From Eutypa lata (Eukaryota > Ascomycota > Sordariomycetes > Xylariales > Diatrypaceae): a stretch of DNA of 64,000 nucleotides. The stretch is taken from assembly GCA_022661535.1 (NCBI GenBank), contig JAKULF010000005.1, forward strand, positions 4,650,001-4,714,000, written 5' to 3'. Position 1 is the first letter of the stretch; each line of letters opens with the position of its first letter. The notes under the pieces were generated by a model. That model made no database searches and had not been told where the DNA came from. It saw nothing but the letters and a program-made list of their open reading frames with translations. The translations under genes and the position numbers were made by a program. Below, in pieces: positions 22,291 through 34,073 of the stretch.

Positions 22291-23584
22291 CGCGGGCTAT
22301 AGGGTGGTCGTGTGTAACAACAGTCTTTCGTAGTGGCTCAAGTGAAGCTAGAGTTGACAACGCGATCGATCAAGGTAAGTTGTCCAGTAGTTCCGACGCC
22401 TTGGCGACTAGCTGCTCTCGGTGTGTAGGTGAGAAGGTAGAGGACAGCGATCGTGACAGGCTCTCCAGCACATTAGACCTGCGCCAATATTTGATTGACC
22501 TTTCGTCTAGGGGAGCATCCGTATTCATAGATAGATTGAACTGGCGGGTTGTAATAAAACAACTAGAATTCCTCATACACATGATAAATACACATCAACG
22601 TGGTACATATTTCTTCGTAATTTCCTTCGTGCGGTCTGCTCATCATTCTAGGCCACCACAGTGCTAAAATATCCAAGCCTCCCTCCCACAGCCGTCGCCG
22701 TAACCTGGCCTGGTCTACGTTGCCTATAGGTAAGGGTTGGCGCCTGCGAAAGTCAAAGATGACCAGGTGGTGGTAAAAACGTTGGTTTCTCAAGTTCTGC
22801 TTCTGGTTCGGGACCAGCCGAGATGATCTGAGCAGCACCCAATTGGTCCTATCAACCGGAAGCCAAAAAGACGGCGCGCTCTACGAAGATACGGCATACT
22901 TAAGGGGGAACGTTCATCATTCATGTATGGTAAGGAGTCCTCGACCACCCGGCTCCTGTAAGGTAGGATGCTATAATATATCGTCCACCAAGTGAGATAC
23001 CCGCTAAATATCGTTATTGACAGGTAGGTATGTAGGTCGAGGCCTCAAAGACGTAATAATGACTTGGCGGATGCCAGCATATCGTCACCAGGAATATCGG
23101 GAGAGATTCGGGAGAAAATGGATTCACCTCGGTCCTCTTTGTTTTCTTGGCCCGCGCTTTCAGCATCATACCCCCTATTTTTCATTTAGAGCGGACATTG
23201 GCCTTCTATTCAGCGTTACATTGAGGCATTGTCAAGAACCTTTACAGTTGGTGGTATAATACACAAAGAGGTGGGTGGCACAATGTCAGCTAGTTGAGCC
23301 CTCGTGTTCTTCATATAATTCTTCGCATTTTCTGTATTCTCGATATTAATCGATACTAGTCATCATAACGTAGGGACATCTTGGTACTATTTTAACTACT
23401 TTTTATAGGACCGTAGTTGGTCATTGAGCAAAGCAATATGTTGCCTCGTCCATGTCTATTTCATATGTACAATCCCCGCTCCGTTCCTGTTTTTTCCATT
23501 TGAGCGCACGTTGTAGAAGTGCCGCAACAAGCTCATCATGACAAACCGTTCCATCATTATTATTATTATTTCGTACGCGTGGTA
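22291..23584. other. Intergenic, upstream of kinesin remnant and 3' of FIT gene
   Basis: No gene recognised. It includes the 5' flank of the kinesin-like pseudogene, the right copy of the diverged direct repeat (23094-23154), and the 3' untranslated region of the FIT-family gene with an (ATT)n tract near 23555-23569. Confidence 0.5.
23094..23154 (+). repeat. Right copy of a diverged direct repeat
   Basis: Same ordered blocks as 20098-20160 (ATATCGGGAG, TTCGGGAGA, CTCGG, TTTTC, GGCCCG). Loose similarity continues for another 20 bases downstream in both copies, to ATACC. Confidence 0.5.
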
Positions 23585-24857
23585 TCATATGCCAGGAAGG
23601 CCGACAATGGCCCTGATACTCGGAACAAACCGAGGTACATAGTAGACGACGTAGATCCCCGCAGCAGCAGTCAGAAGCCCAGTAAACTATGTTATCAGCC
23701 CAGTCAGTAACGGTATTCACGACGAATGTAAAACAAGTGAATTCTATAGAGATGGAACGGTGTGAAATGTTTGGGGGGGGGGAAGGAAAACCCACCTTCT
23801 CAAACCACGTATGGAAGTAGATGGCGGTCATAAGCAGCATCCAGAGACAAAGCACAACAACCGCCATCGCGAACCGGCCCCCGAGCCCCAGCGCAGCTGG
23901 ATCCCCATCCTTGGTGACATCCTTATTATAGCTAGTACTAGTGGTATCCTCGGTCAGGGCCTCTACACTGGCACCCTTCACAGCGCCATCAGGCATGACG
24001 ACGCAGCGCTCCTCGTGCCGGACCCGACTCCTCGCGCCATCGAGGGCGCTGAGGATCCCCGCGCGCAGCACGACCCAGCCGACCTCCTGCAGGAGGAAGA
24101 AGCTGCCGAGGACGAGCAGGAACACGTGTCCGCTGATATCGTGACCGCCGCTCCAGCGACCGCCCGCGGCCCTGCACGCCGCTGCCGTGAAGACGTCCTT
24201 GGTATCCGCCCCCGCCGAGACGCTGTCTGATGATGACGACGAAGACGAGGAAACAGCCGCGAGCGCCACCTCGCACCGACCGCCCGTGAACCGGAACCCG
24301 CGATCGATGATGGGCGGGCCGAAGCACCACTGCGTGACGAGGATCCACCACGTGGTGACGAGGGCCCAGCGGGCGGCGGCGCGGAACGTTTTCCCACCAC
24401 TACCACCACTACTATTACCGACAGGAACGGACCGGAACGCAGGGTGGCTCAGCACGAAGGCGGCGAACGCGACCGTGATCCAGGCCCACCCGCGCTTGAC
24501 GAAGAGGAGGTTGAGGAGGTTGTCCTTGCGGGCGAAGTAGCTCGGGACGGCGGGGCTGTCCTGGACGTGGGCGTGGCGCGCGGCGTCGTAGGGCGCGGCG
24601 CGGGTCTCGGGGCTGACGAGGGAGAAGAGCGTCCCGAAGGCGAGGAGCGCCGGGTAGAGGAGCAGGACGAGGCGCTCGGTCGGCGTCGGGAGGGGAGGCG
24701 GGTTGCGACTACTCGTCCTTCTTGTTGTTGTCGTTGGTGGTGGTGGTGCTGCGCGCGACGAGAACGACGGTGGGTATGGAGACGGTGAGCCGTTGCTGTC
24801 GCCGCCTGCCATCTTAATGGGGCGCGATCTTGCGGCTGGGTACGCGTCGTCGGACAT
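23585..24857 (-). CDS. FIT/Scs3-family ER membrane protein (lipid droplet biogenesis)
   Basis: Two exons (24857-23796 and 23686-23585) give 387 residues. The 109-nt intron (GTGGGT..CATAG, with CTGAT branch and a G10-type tract on the plus strand) is phase 0. Removing it joins HTWFEK to FTGLLTAAAGIYVVYYVPR, the conserved family C-terminus; reading through it would give an unrelated tail. The family is ER-resident with about six membrane helices and acts as an acyl-CoA diphosphatase needed for lipid droplet budding and ER phospholipid balance. The two catalytic histidines are visible at 244 (DISGHVFLL) and 349 (YFHTWFEK). Residues 1-60 are a Ser/Pro-rich cytosolic tail, and a Ser-rich lumenal insertion (202-215) is unusual in length. 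GC-rich coding sequence. Yeast relatives are SCS3 and YFT2; I cannot tell which is the closer. Confidence 0.9.
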
Positions 24858-26149
24858 GAGATATGTGTAGGAAAGGGTTGATGCTTCTGAAGAGAATCGT
24901 AATGTTCGTTCGTGATGAAAGACGGTGGCAACGGTACCACATCAGCCAGTGAGCGAGCGAGTGATTAGGTAGAGTAGGTCGTGTTTCACTTTCGCTTCAC
25001 ACCACCTATGGTCAAATCTTTATGCTCTAACAATGCATGTATGGTAGAGAGTACTAGAGAAAGGAGTCTCGAGGTCAAAGAGGTTCGTTGGCCAGCTAAT
25101 AATAATACTATGTATAAGGTGAGTTGGAACAAGCATACCTGCCACGTGCCTGGGATCCAGTCGAGTATTGGAATTGAGTTGTAGCCACGACTTACGTGAC
25201 GGTAGTTCGAGGGAGTTCTAGCTCGGTCTGATGAAAGAGCTACATAAATGATTATAGACCGATGACGTTGATGCGAAAGCCACCTATCAATATAATTATT
25301 TTCAGCCACCTTTAGTGTTACGGTAACCGTACGTAGAGACGCCGGAGAATGTGTGGCTGTGCAAAAGTGCCTACGTACCTCACGCATCCCGACAAATAGC
25401 AGGTGGCTTGACAACGACATTCCTCTACCTTAGCATACCGAAGACTAAAATTCAGGAGCTTTTTGTTCAACATTGTTAGTGGTGGCCATAACATCTTTTC
25501 CACGCCTTCTGCGTCTGAAAAGGAACTCCCGGACAGATGTGCAGATGAACTACACACGTTTGTAGAGTCCTGTGGTTTGTAACGATTCGGCTTGTCCTTG
25601 AGAGTTGTTGAGAATGTATTCCTACATACATATCTTCCCGGTATGCCTCGACAAGATCACACTCTACTATAAATGACGCCGGGGAAGAAGATGAGCAGTA
25701 AATAGAACCCACCGGATGCATAATAGTTACTCTAAACGGTTAGTTTCTCTAGACAAGGTATCATGAGATGGATCAGCAAGAGTCCATCTGCCGCAAGATG
25801 TGAGCGCTCCCGCTATTATACTCCTTGTTTATCCAACAAGTACTACAAATTGACATGTCACATTTCTCAATATTAACACAATAAGATATACAAGCTAAAG
25901 AAAGTTATATAGAACAAGTGAATACATTCTAGAGCTACTTCAAGTAGTCTAGAAAGTTTTTTATCTGAAATACAGCTGGTTTTAAGCCCTGATTCGTAAA
26001 CGGTCATCTCTGTCTAGCCGAACTCCTGAATGTCCTATTGCGGACATGCCTTGCCAAATTTTTAGAAAGCAAATACGATTCCCTATGCCCATTTAGGGCC
26101 GAAGATGAAGCAAAATATTTAGGATGCAAAGACGTAGCTCCGTATTCAA
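24858..26149. other. Intergenic, no gene recognised
   Basis: About 1.3 kb: promoter of the FIT-family gene on the left and 3' flank of the GH55 gene on the right. Small frames of 60 to 140 codons on the minus strand have no family resemblance and AT-rich composition. Confidence 0.6.
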
Positions 26150-28945
26150 TCAAACGTCACACGGGCCGGTGGCCGTGACAGTGACGGTCACGACAACTAA
26201 CTCTTCATCGTCACCGCTCTGTGTTTGAGTGGGAATAGGAGCTGGTGTAGTTGAAGGTGTTCCAGCAGCTCCATCGGGGCTTGATGTCGGGAACAGGGTG
26301 ATGAGTGCTGTCGAAGGAAATGGTCCAACGGTTGGCTCGGAAGTAAAGCCTGACTGAGTAACCGTGGGCACGACCGGGACTAGCGTCTCAGTAGAACCAA
26401 AGTCTGAGCCGCCTTGGACCGATGAAGCTATCGCCGTCGACGAAGGTGCGGTGGACTCTGTTACCGACCTGCCAACACTATGGGTGCTTAAGCCGGCGCT
26501 GGAGCTCGAACTCGAGCCCGAATCTGATCCTGATCCTGATCCGGAGCCGTCGTCGTTTCCGTCGTTTCCATCATCGTCCGTCTGGGGGCCGCCTGTTGTC
26601 TCGAACAATGCCACTGTAGCTCCGAACGTGGAACGGTTATCTTTATCTAGCGCGATAGATCTACCGTTATGGGTGAGGATGTTGACCGAAGCTTTGGTGG
26701 TAATGCCGAAGAAATGGACGCTTGACTCCTCGATGCTGATCATGTTGTCTTGGCAGTTCTGTTTGTCGACACAGATTTGTCCATAATTGTCAAAGAAGCT
26801 GTAGAGACCACCTCCATACATGAAGATATCTGACGAGTTCGTGACGCGAAGACCCCATGTACGCGCGCAGCTATTCGAAGAGCCGTCACAAGTTGCGGTG
26901 AAGTCAGGGTCTAACCAGCCCTGGTTTGCTACGAATGGGACGGTAGCATCAGGATTACCCTGCATGTATGCTGTCTCGGTTTGGATGACACCCATATAGA
27001 GATTCTTGGCGTTGCTGACCTGGTAGTTGTACAGCTGGCTGTGTTCCGAAGCTGTACCCCACAGCCAAACTGGTTTCTGAGACTCAATTAAAACTCCACG
27101 GCCGTTGTAGATGTTGATCTGGTTGTAGTCGGTCATGTCGAGCTCGTGATCGGCTACCCAGAACCAGCAGTTCTCAATGTAAGCTGAGGCCGTAGAGGTC
27201 AGGTGGAGCATCATGAAGACACCGAAACACTCAGGGTCAGGAACTGTATCGACAGCTGGTGTCTTACTACATTTATCGGACTGTAGCTCGGTCCCAGCAG
27301 TACCGCCAACTCGGAAATGGACATCCCAGAGACCAGAGGAACCCGGTTGGCTCCCTGCAAGATTCCACTGCATCAGGATAGCACCCGGCGCCGGACCTTT
27401 GGTTTCAATCAATAGGTCGGACATCTCAACATCTCCAATGTCGCCGGCCTGACCAATTTGGAAAACAGGGGTTGGTTTCGACTCGTCGGCGAACTTCTCA
27501 CCAGTAGCCATCAGAAGCGGCCACATCTCTCCCGTAATCTTGATGTTCTTAGGAACTAGGATGGTGTCCGTAATGAGGTACGCGCCGTGGTCGAAATAGA
27601 CGACACCGCCTTCCTTCACGTTGTTGAAGATAGACTGGATCGCGGCAGTGTCGTCCGACTTGCCGTCACCTTTGGCGCCGGCGGCCTTCACGCTGACGAA
27701 TTTGTCGACCGAAACATCCACATATTGAGGCTTGTTACGAGAGACAATTTTGCCGTTGGTCGTCAGAGCCTTAGGCTTGGTGATCTCATTTTGCGTACTT
27801 TGAATCGCCTTTCCAGAGTCCCCCGAGTACTGTCGCCCTTGTGCAAAACTTTTGACAACCTGGTTTCCTGGAAGGAGAACAGTCTTATCTTTGGCATATT
27901 CGACAGCGGTTGGGACTCCCTCGCTCATGTCCACATTGTCTAGGATCAGGGTATTGTTGGTCATAGCGAGGGTAGGTTTGTATAGGGTGCTGACACCCAC
28001 ATCGACGTTCGAGAACTTGCTATCTTGAAGGATTAAGGATCCAACTTGAATTGTTTCCCAGGTGTTGCCAGTCATGTTGATGCCAACTTGACCCCCATTG
28101 ACCTGAATATCCTGGACCAGGAATTGCCAGTTCCAGATCATGTGAATAGCGGTATTGCAGTTGTTGAATGTAAGATTACGAATCGTGAACTGCTGGCTTC
28201 CGATATCCACACCGATGCCGCCACCATTGAAGGTCAAATCGGTCATGAACCCACCTGATCCATTCTCAATGTAGAGACCTTTCTGTTGGTTGCTTGAACT
28301 AGTGTCTGGATTCATCTCGAAGACAATGTTTTGCAGAGAGGTTGCTTGCGCGACCTGCCAGTGGATACCGGCACCGCCCGTGGTGACGTCCTTGATGTCA
28401 ATGATGAAGTTACGAACCTGGCGAAAGAAGTTGTTTTGGTTTATATACCAGTTTTGGGTTTCACCATTCTCATCAGCCACCGTGTAATAGGGGTTAGCAT
28501 CAATGATGGCTATGCCCTGAAACCCTGCAGACGCCTTAAGGGTGGGAACGTCGACGGCATCACCTACGAACTGGGTGTAGTAGGTCTGGATGATGGGCTT
28601 GCTGACAAGATAGGTACCTGGAGGGAAGTATACAAGAGCAGGGGCATTGGTTCTGGAATCACACTGTTCGATACATCGATTGGGGCCGTCTTGGACAGCC
28701 TTGTTGATGGCTTCGGTATCGTCTGTGGATCCATCTCCCTTGGCACCGAAGTCCTTGACGTTGCGGAAGACTGTGTGGCCCGACTCGCCAAAAGCCGCAA
28801 CGCCCTGGCGTTTGATGTTCGCAAACCAGTAAGTAGAAGCTGCCTCCTGTCGCTCTTGGATGGCAGTCGTAGGGGCGGCCCCTGCAAGACCAGAAAGCAG
28901 GGGCAGCGCCGAGATGGACGCCTTCAAGAAGGTTGAAAGTCTCAT
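26150..28945 (-). CDS. Secreted GH55 beta-1,3-glucanase with Ser-rich tail
   Basis: Intron-free, 931 residues. A signal peptide (about 1-23) is followed by two pectate-lyase-3-type right-handed beta-helix domains, the hallmark of family GH55. The first starts with FRNVKDFGAKGDGSTDDTEAI near residue 60 and the second with VSVKAAGAKGDGKSDDTAAI near 420. They are separated by a linker. GH55 enzymes hydrolyse beta-1,3-glucan (laminarin, wall glucan), mostly exo-acting with glucose or gentiobiose release. After the catalytic part (ending about 790) comes a Gly/Ser/Asp-repeat linker and a roughly 120-residue Ser/Thr/Pro-rich tail ending in DDEELVVVTVTVTATGPCDV. That end is not hydrophobic enough for a GPI signal, so wall association through O-mannosylated sequence is possible. 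Roles could be wall remodelling or attack on other fungi and plant callose. Confidence 0.93.
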   Translation of the reverse strand: MRLSTFLKASISALPLLSGLAGAAPTTAIQERQEAASTYWFANIKRQGVAAFGESGHTVFRNVKDFGAKGDGSTDDTEAINKAVQDGPNRCIEQCDSRTNAPALVYFPPGTYLVSKPIIQTYYTQFVGDAVDVPTLKASAGFQGIAIIDANPYYTVADENGETQNWYINQNNFFRQVRNFIIDIKDVTTGGAGIHWQVAQATSLQNIVFEMNPDTSSSNQQKGLYIENGSGGFMTDLTFNGGGIGVDIGSQQFTIRNLTFNNCNTAIHMIWNWQFLVQDIQVNGGQVGINMTGNTWETIQVGSLILQDSKFSNVDVGVSTLYKPTLAMTNNTLILDNVDMSEGVPTAVEYAKDKTVLLPGNQVVKSFAQGRQYSGDSGKAIQSTQNEITKPKALTTNGKIVSRNKPQYVDVSVDKFVSVKAAGAKGDGKSDDTAAIQSIFNNVKEGGVVYFDHGAYLITDTILVPKNIKITGEMWPLLMATGEKFADESKPTPVFQIGQAGDIGDVEMSDLLIETKGPAPGAILMQWNLAGSQPGSSGLWDVHFRVGGTAGTELQSDKCSKTPAVDTVPDPECFGVFMMLHLTSTASAYIENCWFWVADHELDMTDYNQINIYNGRGVLIESQKPVWLWGTASEHSQLYNYQVSNAKNLYMGVIQTETAYMQGNPDATVPFVANQGWLDPDFTATCDGSSNSCARTWGLRVTNSSDIFMYGGGLYSFFDNYGQICVDKQNCQDNMISIEESSVHFFGITTKASVNILTHNGRSIALDKDNRSTFGATVALFETTGGPQTDDDGNDGNDDGSGSGSGSDSGSSSSSSAGLSTHSVGRSVTESTAPSSTAIASSVQGGSDFGSTETLVPVVPTVTQSGFTSEPTVGPFPSTALITLFPTSSPDGAAGTPSTTPAPIPTQTQSGDDEELVVVTVTVTATGPCDV

Positions 28946-31900
28946 CTCGAGGGTAAGACCAGCTTAAAATGAATAGATTCAAGAAGTTATCTATCAATAG
29001 GAAAGTAAATATGACGGGTGCTGTTTCGGGAAATTAGTTTCTATTCCGCTCAAACAACATATATGCCACTATATACAAATAGTAATAGCAGGGGAAGCTC
29101 AAGGAAATAGAAGTAGCCAAGTTGTCCGAAAATTGGCACATATATATGGTTTTCAAGATCGTAGAATCCAAGGTTTAAATAGAACCATTGGAAAGCTCAG
29201 CTTTGAACTATTCTTATGTGTATGGCATTGGCATAGACAATAGAGGCTAGTGATGCTTTGTCAAGCTGGTTCTGACAGGGCAAGGAGGGACAACGAGGAT
29301 TGTTCATGAGCTAACCAGTATACAAGAGTGGCAATACAAGAATAAATTCTGTCATTTGCCAACGTGATCAAATGTGTGCGAACAATCACGCCTGCTGATC
29401 TGAGAAAATGACAAGGGAAATAATAATGACCTGACGAACAATGGTGTTACAAAACAACACTTACAATCACAGATTCTGAGATGGTACACCGAGCCGTAGT
29501 TTAGCTGGTCTTGCCTAACAAAACAGGGAAGTAATCGAGTTCAACTAATCAAAGTTCGGGTCGACGACGTGCTGCAGAAAATGGACGACTGGTTGAAAGA
29601 ATGGCTACTATATAGGAATAGAGAATGTATGTAGATGAATGAAAGTCTGTAGAATGTAGGTGGAAAGTGAGCGACGACCAGGAATGTACCAAAAACGTAC
29701 GCGTCTGGAGAAAAGAAGATTGAAATAAAGGTGGTGAGGGTTTGGGTAAATAAGATGAATGGATGGATGGTTGCTAGACGATAGTCGTCGAGGAGAGAAA
29801 AGAGACAGGTCCGCAAAAACAAAAAGGTGATAAACGCCTGGTGCTGCTGAGCAACCTTTAAAGGGTAACCTCAGGCAGGAAAGAACAATGGATAGGTAGG
29901 TATGGAGTAACCGGAGCAGGTACGATGATCAAAATCATTTATACATACTTAATTTACTACATGCCTACATCTAGGTAGTATGTAACTACAAGTTGCCTGT
30001 CTACAAAGTAATGCAACCTGATTTTGTCAAATTAAGCATTGGTTTAGACATATTTGCATATCTACATACACACCTAAATACAGGTACCCACGCACTCAAC
30101 TTACACCAGAAACATACATACATGGTTACATGCATGTGCATGCTTTTACAAAATATGGATTATCATCCTCCAGCCAGTCTAGATATGCTTGAATGCTCTG
30201 TTCCATGAGAGTTACCAATAGATGTGGCATTTGACATGGCACGACTTACCGGTACAAAACATTCGAGATCGAGTGGGTGGCAACCTTAACGTTTGCCGAA
30301 CCCCTTTCATATTTGTCGGGGTTGTTCCCTCCAATTGTTTCTTAGAACATTTCCTAAATAGGTGTTTCATGTTTGTGATTCACCACTAACATTGAAGATC
30401 CATCCTCCTGCACGTATGACTTAGATTGATTGTGTGGGGAAGTACTTAGCTGGAGAAGATGTAGCCGCATTCTGGGAATCATGCTGGGAATCATGCTGGG
30501 AATCATGCTGGGAATGCCAAGGCTGGGAATGCTCCGAATAGGAACACGCCCGCCAACCAAATTGGGGGCTTGGAATCCTCTGATCTCATAAACGAACCAA
30601 ACTTACAGCGGCTGAGCAGACCTTGAGTGTGCATAAAGCAAACATCCTGACGTCTAGCCAACAGGCAAGACAGTTAGTCATACTTTCAGTCAGTTATTAA
30701 TTACCTAGAGTCAAAACAGCTAGTATTCACTATGTACTTATCAAGACCTCAGGCCGAATCATTGGACACCAGCTTCTCCAGTCTACAAACACCAAGATAT
30801 CAAACATATATACATGCACGTGTGTGGTGATCCATGGCAATATGTGGCTTGATGTGTAGTTCCTCTCAACTCACCTTTGTTCCATTCCTAGGCATGTGGC
30901 AAGGCTCTTTGACTATGTAGGTAGTCAGTCAGTCAGTTGGTCGCGGTCAGCCTGCAACTCCAGTTGACACATAACATTATCCTTTGCCACCAATTTGAAA
31001 GTCAATCATAGGATACTGCTTCTTTACAAAGCGTAGGTTGAGCATTATCATGTACTTGATCTGTCTCCAGCTCTTTGCAAACAATATATGGGGTCGTCTC
31101 ACATAGTCTCGATTTTATGAAGATCGAGCAAGCCCGGAAACAGCGTGCACGGCACTTCGAAGCACCGGTAACCCAGGTAGGTATCTCAACATACCTACTT
31201 ACACTTCGGGTATTGCACGTAGTGCATTTATTCTACTGAAATTAGCACTCGTCGGTTGGTTGGTGAGTGCGCATATATCCGACTGTTTTACATGCAGTTG
31301 CAAAATTTTTGTCTTGAGCTGCGAGCAATCGTGCAAGTTGACAGGATGTGGGATGACGCTGGGGAACCAACAGGGAAGCTTAGCATGTTTCAAAAGCCAT
31401 TTTAAGCCGTTTATCAATAGGCGCTGGCTATTTCCATTGACTTTATTGGCTGCCCCCACACAGCTACTTAGCAGCCCTGCGTGGAGGCTGGGCAGGACTG
31501 GACTATTATGATTGCTGTCTCAATGGAAAGCATTCGTTCAACGAAGATTTGTGCTGGACACCAAAATAACCGGTTTCTTAGTCATACCAGATAGCCGCCA
31601 ACATCCACGCCGTGGGTTCGAGTTATCTAAGATCAGTCGGCGCTTAAATAGAAATTGAGCTGCGTTTAAACTACCTAGGGCTGCTAGGTAGGTATCCATA
31701 AATGAAATGCTAGTTTTAAGCAGTGTCGCCATCAGATATCATGTTGGTATATCTTCACTTTAGAGTAGGTATTAAGTGTTGGCAACAACCATTTCAACAA
31801 CCCATATGAAGTAACATGCCTGTCACTGATTAACTAAGATTTCAGGAATTGGTTCTAGTTGCTCGTACCTGGTTGAATCTTACCAAGAGCCTATCCCACG

Positions 31901-32719
31901 AAACCAAACCCCTCTGGCATTATCTTATTATATTTAAATTCACACAACATGTCTGCACGTCATTAGTCTGTTCTACGTCTAGGTATCTATGCAAATATTT
32001 GTGGTACTGAATTCGTGTTTCGAAACAACGATGGTTACCAGGACCAGGATTATCGGCCCGCCCACGTTAATAAGGGGAGCATCAGCCTTAACTAGCAGTT
32101 GAACCCGCCAATAACTTTTCAGATCGCCTAGCGTAGATCACTTTTCTTCAGCGTTTTTAAGCTACGTCTAGTATAACTAATGTCCCGATTCTTTCATCGG
32201 GTATATTACATAGTATTAGAAGTATTCATGCGAAGTCTAGATGTCCTTGTATAGTCGAGTCGCTACGATTATACTTACTACTAAGTTGTAGATGAGCATC
32301 CCTTATACTATCTCTACGATGATGTAACCTGTTGTTTAGGAAGATCGCAGTAGAGGACATATATCCATGATCCTGACATGTATAAGGGCATCAATAATAT
32401 ACCAACAATTACTACCTAGTCTACCCAGGTCTGCCAGGTATATGTGAAGACACGAGATGCGCGGATTCCCGACATCTCGCAGTTCGCCCTAGTGCTAACT
32501 TCGGCTAATTACCTAATCATGGCGGCCCGCGATCTGTGAAACTTAACCAATCATATACGGAGCAGCCACACATTAGCAGTTATATTTCACCTACTGCCAA
32601 CCTGTTGCAATTTAGATTGAATACCATCATATAAGGTCTTCCTTAGATCTCTAAATCATTGACTATAGATTCGTGGCATTGAGACATAGAAATCCAATTA
32701 AGCTATCCAAGTCCCAATT
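28946..32719. other. Long intergenic region
   Basis: A 3.8-kb gap. No convincing gene; frames up to 93 codons are pyrimidine- or AT-rich. The left 900 bases are the GH55 promoter. Repeats: a 12-bp tandem at 30472-30516, CATG-rich sequence near 30110-30140, a CAGT run near 30928-30942, and TAGGTA-type motifs near 29890, 31175-31200 and 31675-31695. The right end is the promoter of the Ap4A phosphorylase gene. Confidence 0.6.
30472..30516. repeat. 12-bp tandem repeat, 3.7 copies
   Basis: CTGGGAATCATG is repeated three times, followed by a partial copy (CTGGGAATG) and another GCTGGGAATG shortly after. Non-coding context. Confidence 0.85.
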
Positions 32720-33772
32720 ATGTCAGAAATGACACGCATTCAGGCCCCCCAAAACCTGCCAGCGCTAGTCAAGTCGGCTTTCCAGAGAGCGCGGGATAAC
32801 GGTGACTTGCTATACTATCCGACGCAAGCCACCATATTGACTGTGGGCTCCGTTCCTGTGAGTGTGGCCGTTGAGCCTAGAACTGTATATGGTAGTACCA
32901 CGGTAGTTAGATGCTAAATGTATTTTTTTTTTTAAATTAAAAAAATGCAGTTCCAACTTCGCTACTCGCCGGCTCTTGCGTCAAAGCCAAAAGCGCCACC
33001 AACGCCGAAGGACCCCAACGCAAAGCGGTTCAACCCCTTCGAGGATCCGTCTCCAAGTCTGCTCGTGGCCCAGCTGCCACCCGCGCACCGGTTGGTGCTG
33101 AACAAGTTCGCCGTCGTGCCGGAGCACTTCATCCTCGCCACCAAGGAGGTCAAGCCGCAGACCCACGTCCTGGAGGAGGACGACATAGCAGCGGCCTACG
33201 CATGTGTAGAAGCCTACGCCCGCGAGGGCCAGGAGCTGTTCGTCTTCTTCAACTCGGGCGAACATTCTGGCGCTAGCCAGCCGCACCGGCATCTGCAGCT
33301 ACTCCCCGTCGCGCGCATGAAAGACGGCCTGGAGCAAGTCGAGCGTGGTGGTTCCTGGAGCGTGCTAGCGGACAAGCTGGGGGTCCTGGAGCAGCCGCTG
33401 CCGTTCGCCGTTTTGACGAGCGCCACCACTCCGGATATGAGCGTCAAGGCACGGCACGAAGCGTACGTGGATATGTACAAGCGCGCCGTCAAAGCCGTCA
33501 GCCCCGAAGCCGAGGCGCCTGGTGAAGGTAAAGCGAAGATTAGCTACAACTTCGCGATGACCAGGACGTCGATGGCCATCTGTCCACGGACGGCTGAAGG
33601 GGCCGTGATCAGGAACAAGATGGACGTGGAAGTTGGACAGGTGGCATTGAATGGAACCCTGCTGGCTGGCACAGCCCTGGTTAAAAGCCAGGCCGAGTGG
33701 GATGCGCTGGTAGAGAATCCTGGTTTACTGCATGGCGTATTGAAAGAGATCGGGATTAAGCCCCAGTTATGA
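32720..33772 (+). CDS. Ap4A phosphorylase (ATP adenylyltransferase)
   Basis: Two exons, 32720-32857 and 32951-33772, give 319 residues, normal for the fungal APA1/APA2 family. The enzyme cleaves diadenosine tetraphosphate with phosphate to ADP and ATP and helps clear Ap4A. The 93-nt phase-0 intron (GTGAGT..ATGCAG) joins VGSVP to FQLRYSPAL, the conserved family junction; the T-run before its 3' end is long. A HIT-like active site is visible as SGASQPHRHLQLLP, with His158, His160 and Gln162. The N-terminal substrate-binding part (1-110) includes LNKFAVVPEHFILAT and the C-terminal part has YNFAMTRTSM. No targeting signal, so cytosolic. It converges with the Myb/SANT-like gene, stops about 300 bp apart. 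Confidence 0.93.
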
Positions 33773-34073
33773 CGATGAGGTTCCCAGGAAGTTTTTTTTT
33801 AACCAAATAAAAGAGTGTGCAGTTTAATACCTAAATACAGTTTACTAGACCGTGAGGTCCTTATGATCTCTATTACATGGATAGAGCCTCCGAGTTTGTA
33901 GACGCAGCCGTAAGTACAGACACCCACCCACCCGCCAATTCCGCCCACAGGTTGGCCGATTTAGTACATGATTCCATAACCCCGAAATATCAAACATGCT
34001 CACTTGCCGTGCTATCCTGGTAAGCGCGGCCCCGCCTCATCACCCATTAATACAATTATTTGACCGATTCGGT
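33773..34073. other. Convergent spacer, 301 bp
   Basis: AT-rich 3' regions of two convergent genes. No other feature seen. Confidence 0.7.

Noticed and set aside
23421..23795. Alternative C-terminus of the FIT-family protein read straight through the intron
   Set aside because: It lacks the conserved family end, which is restored exactly when the 109-nt intron is removed.
29541..29822. 93-codon Phe/Ser/Leu-rich minus-strand frame upstream of GH55
   Set aside because: It reflects a pyrimidine-rich promoter or leader strand; no conserved features.
31590..31640. GTGGGTTCGAGTT resembling a Pol III B box
   Set aside because: The T stem does not pair and no cloverleaf can be drawn around it.
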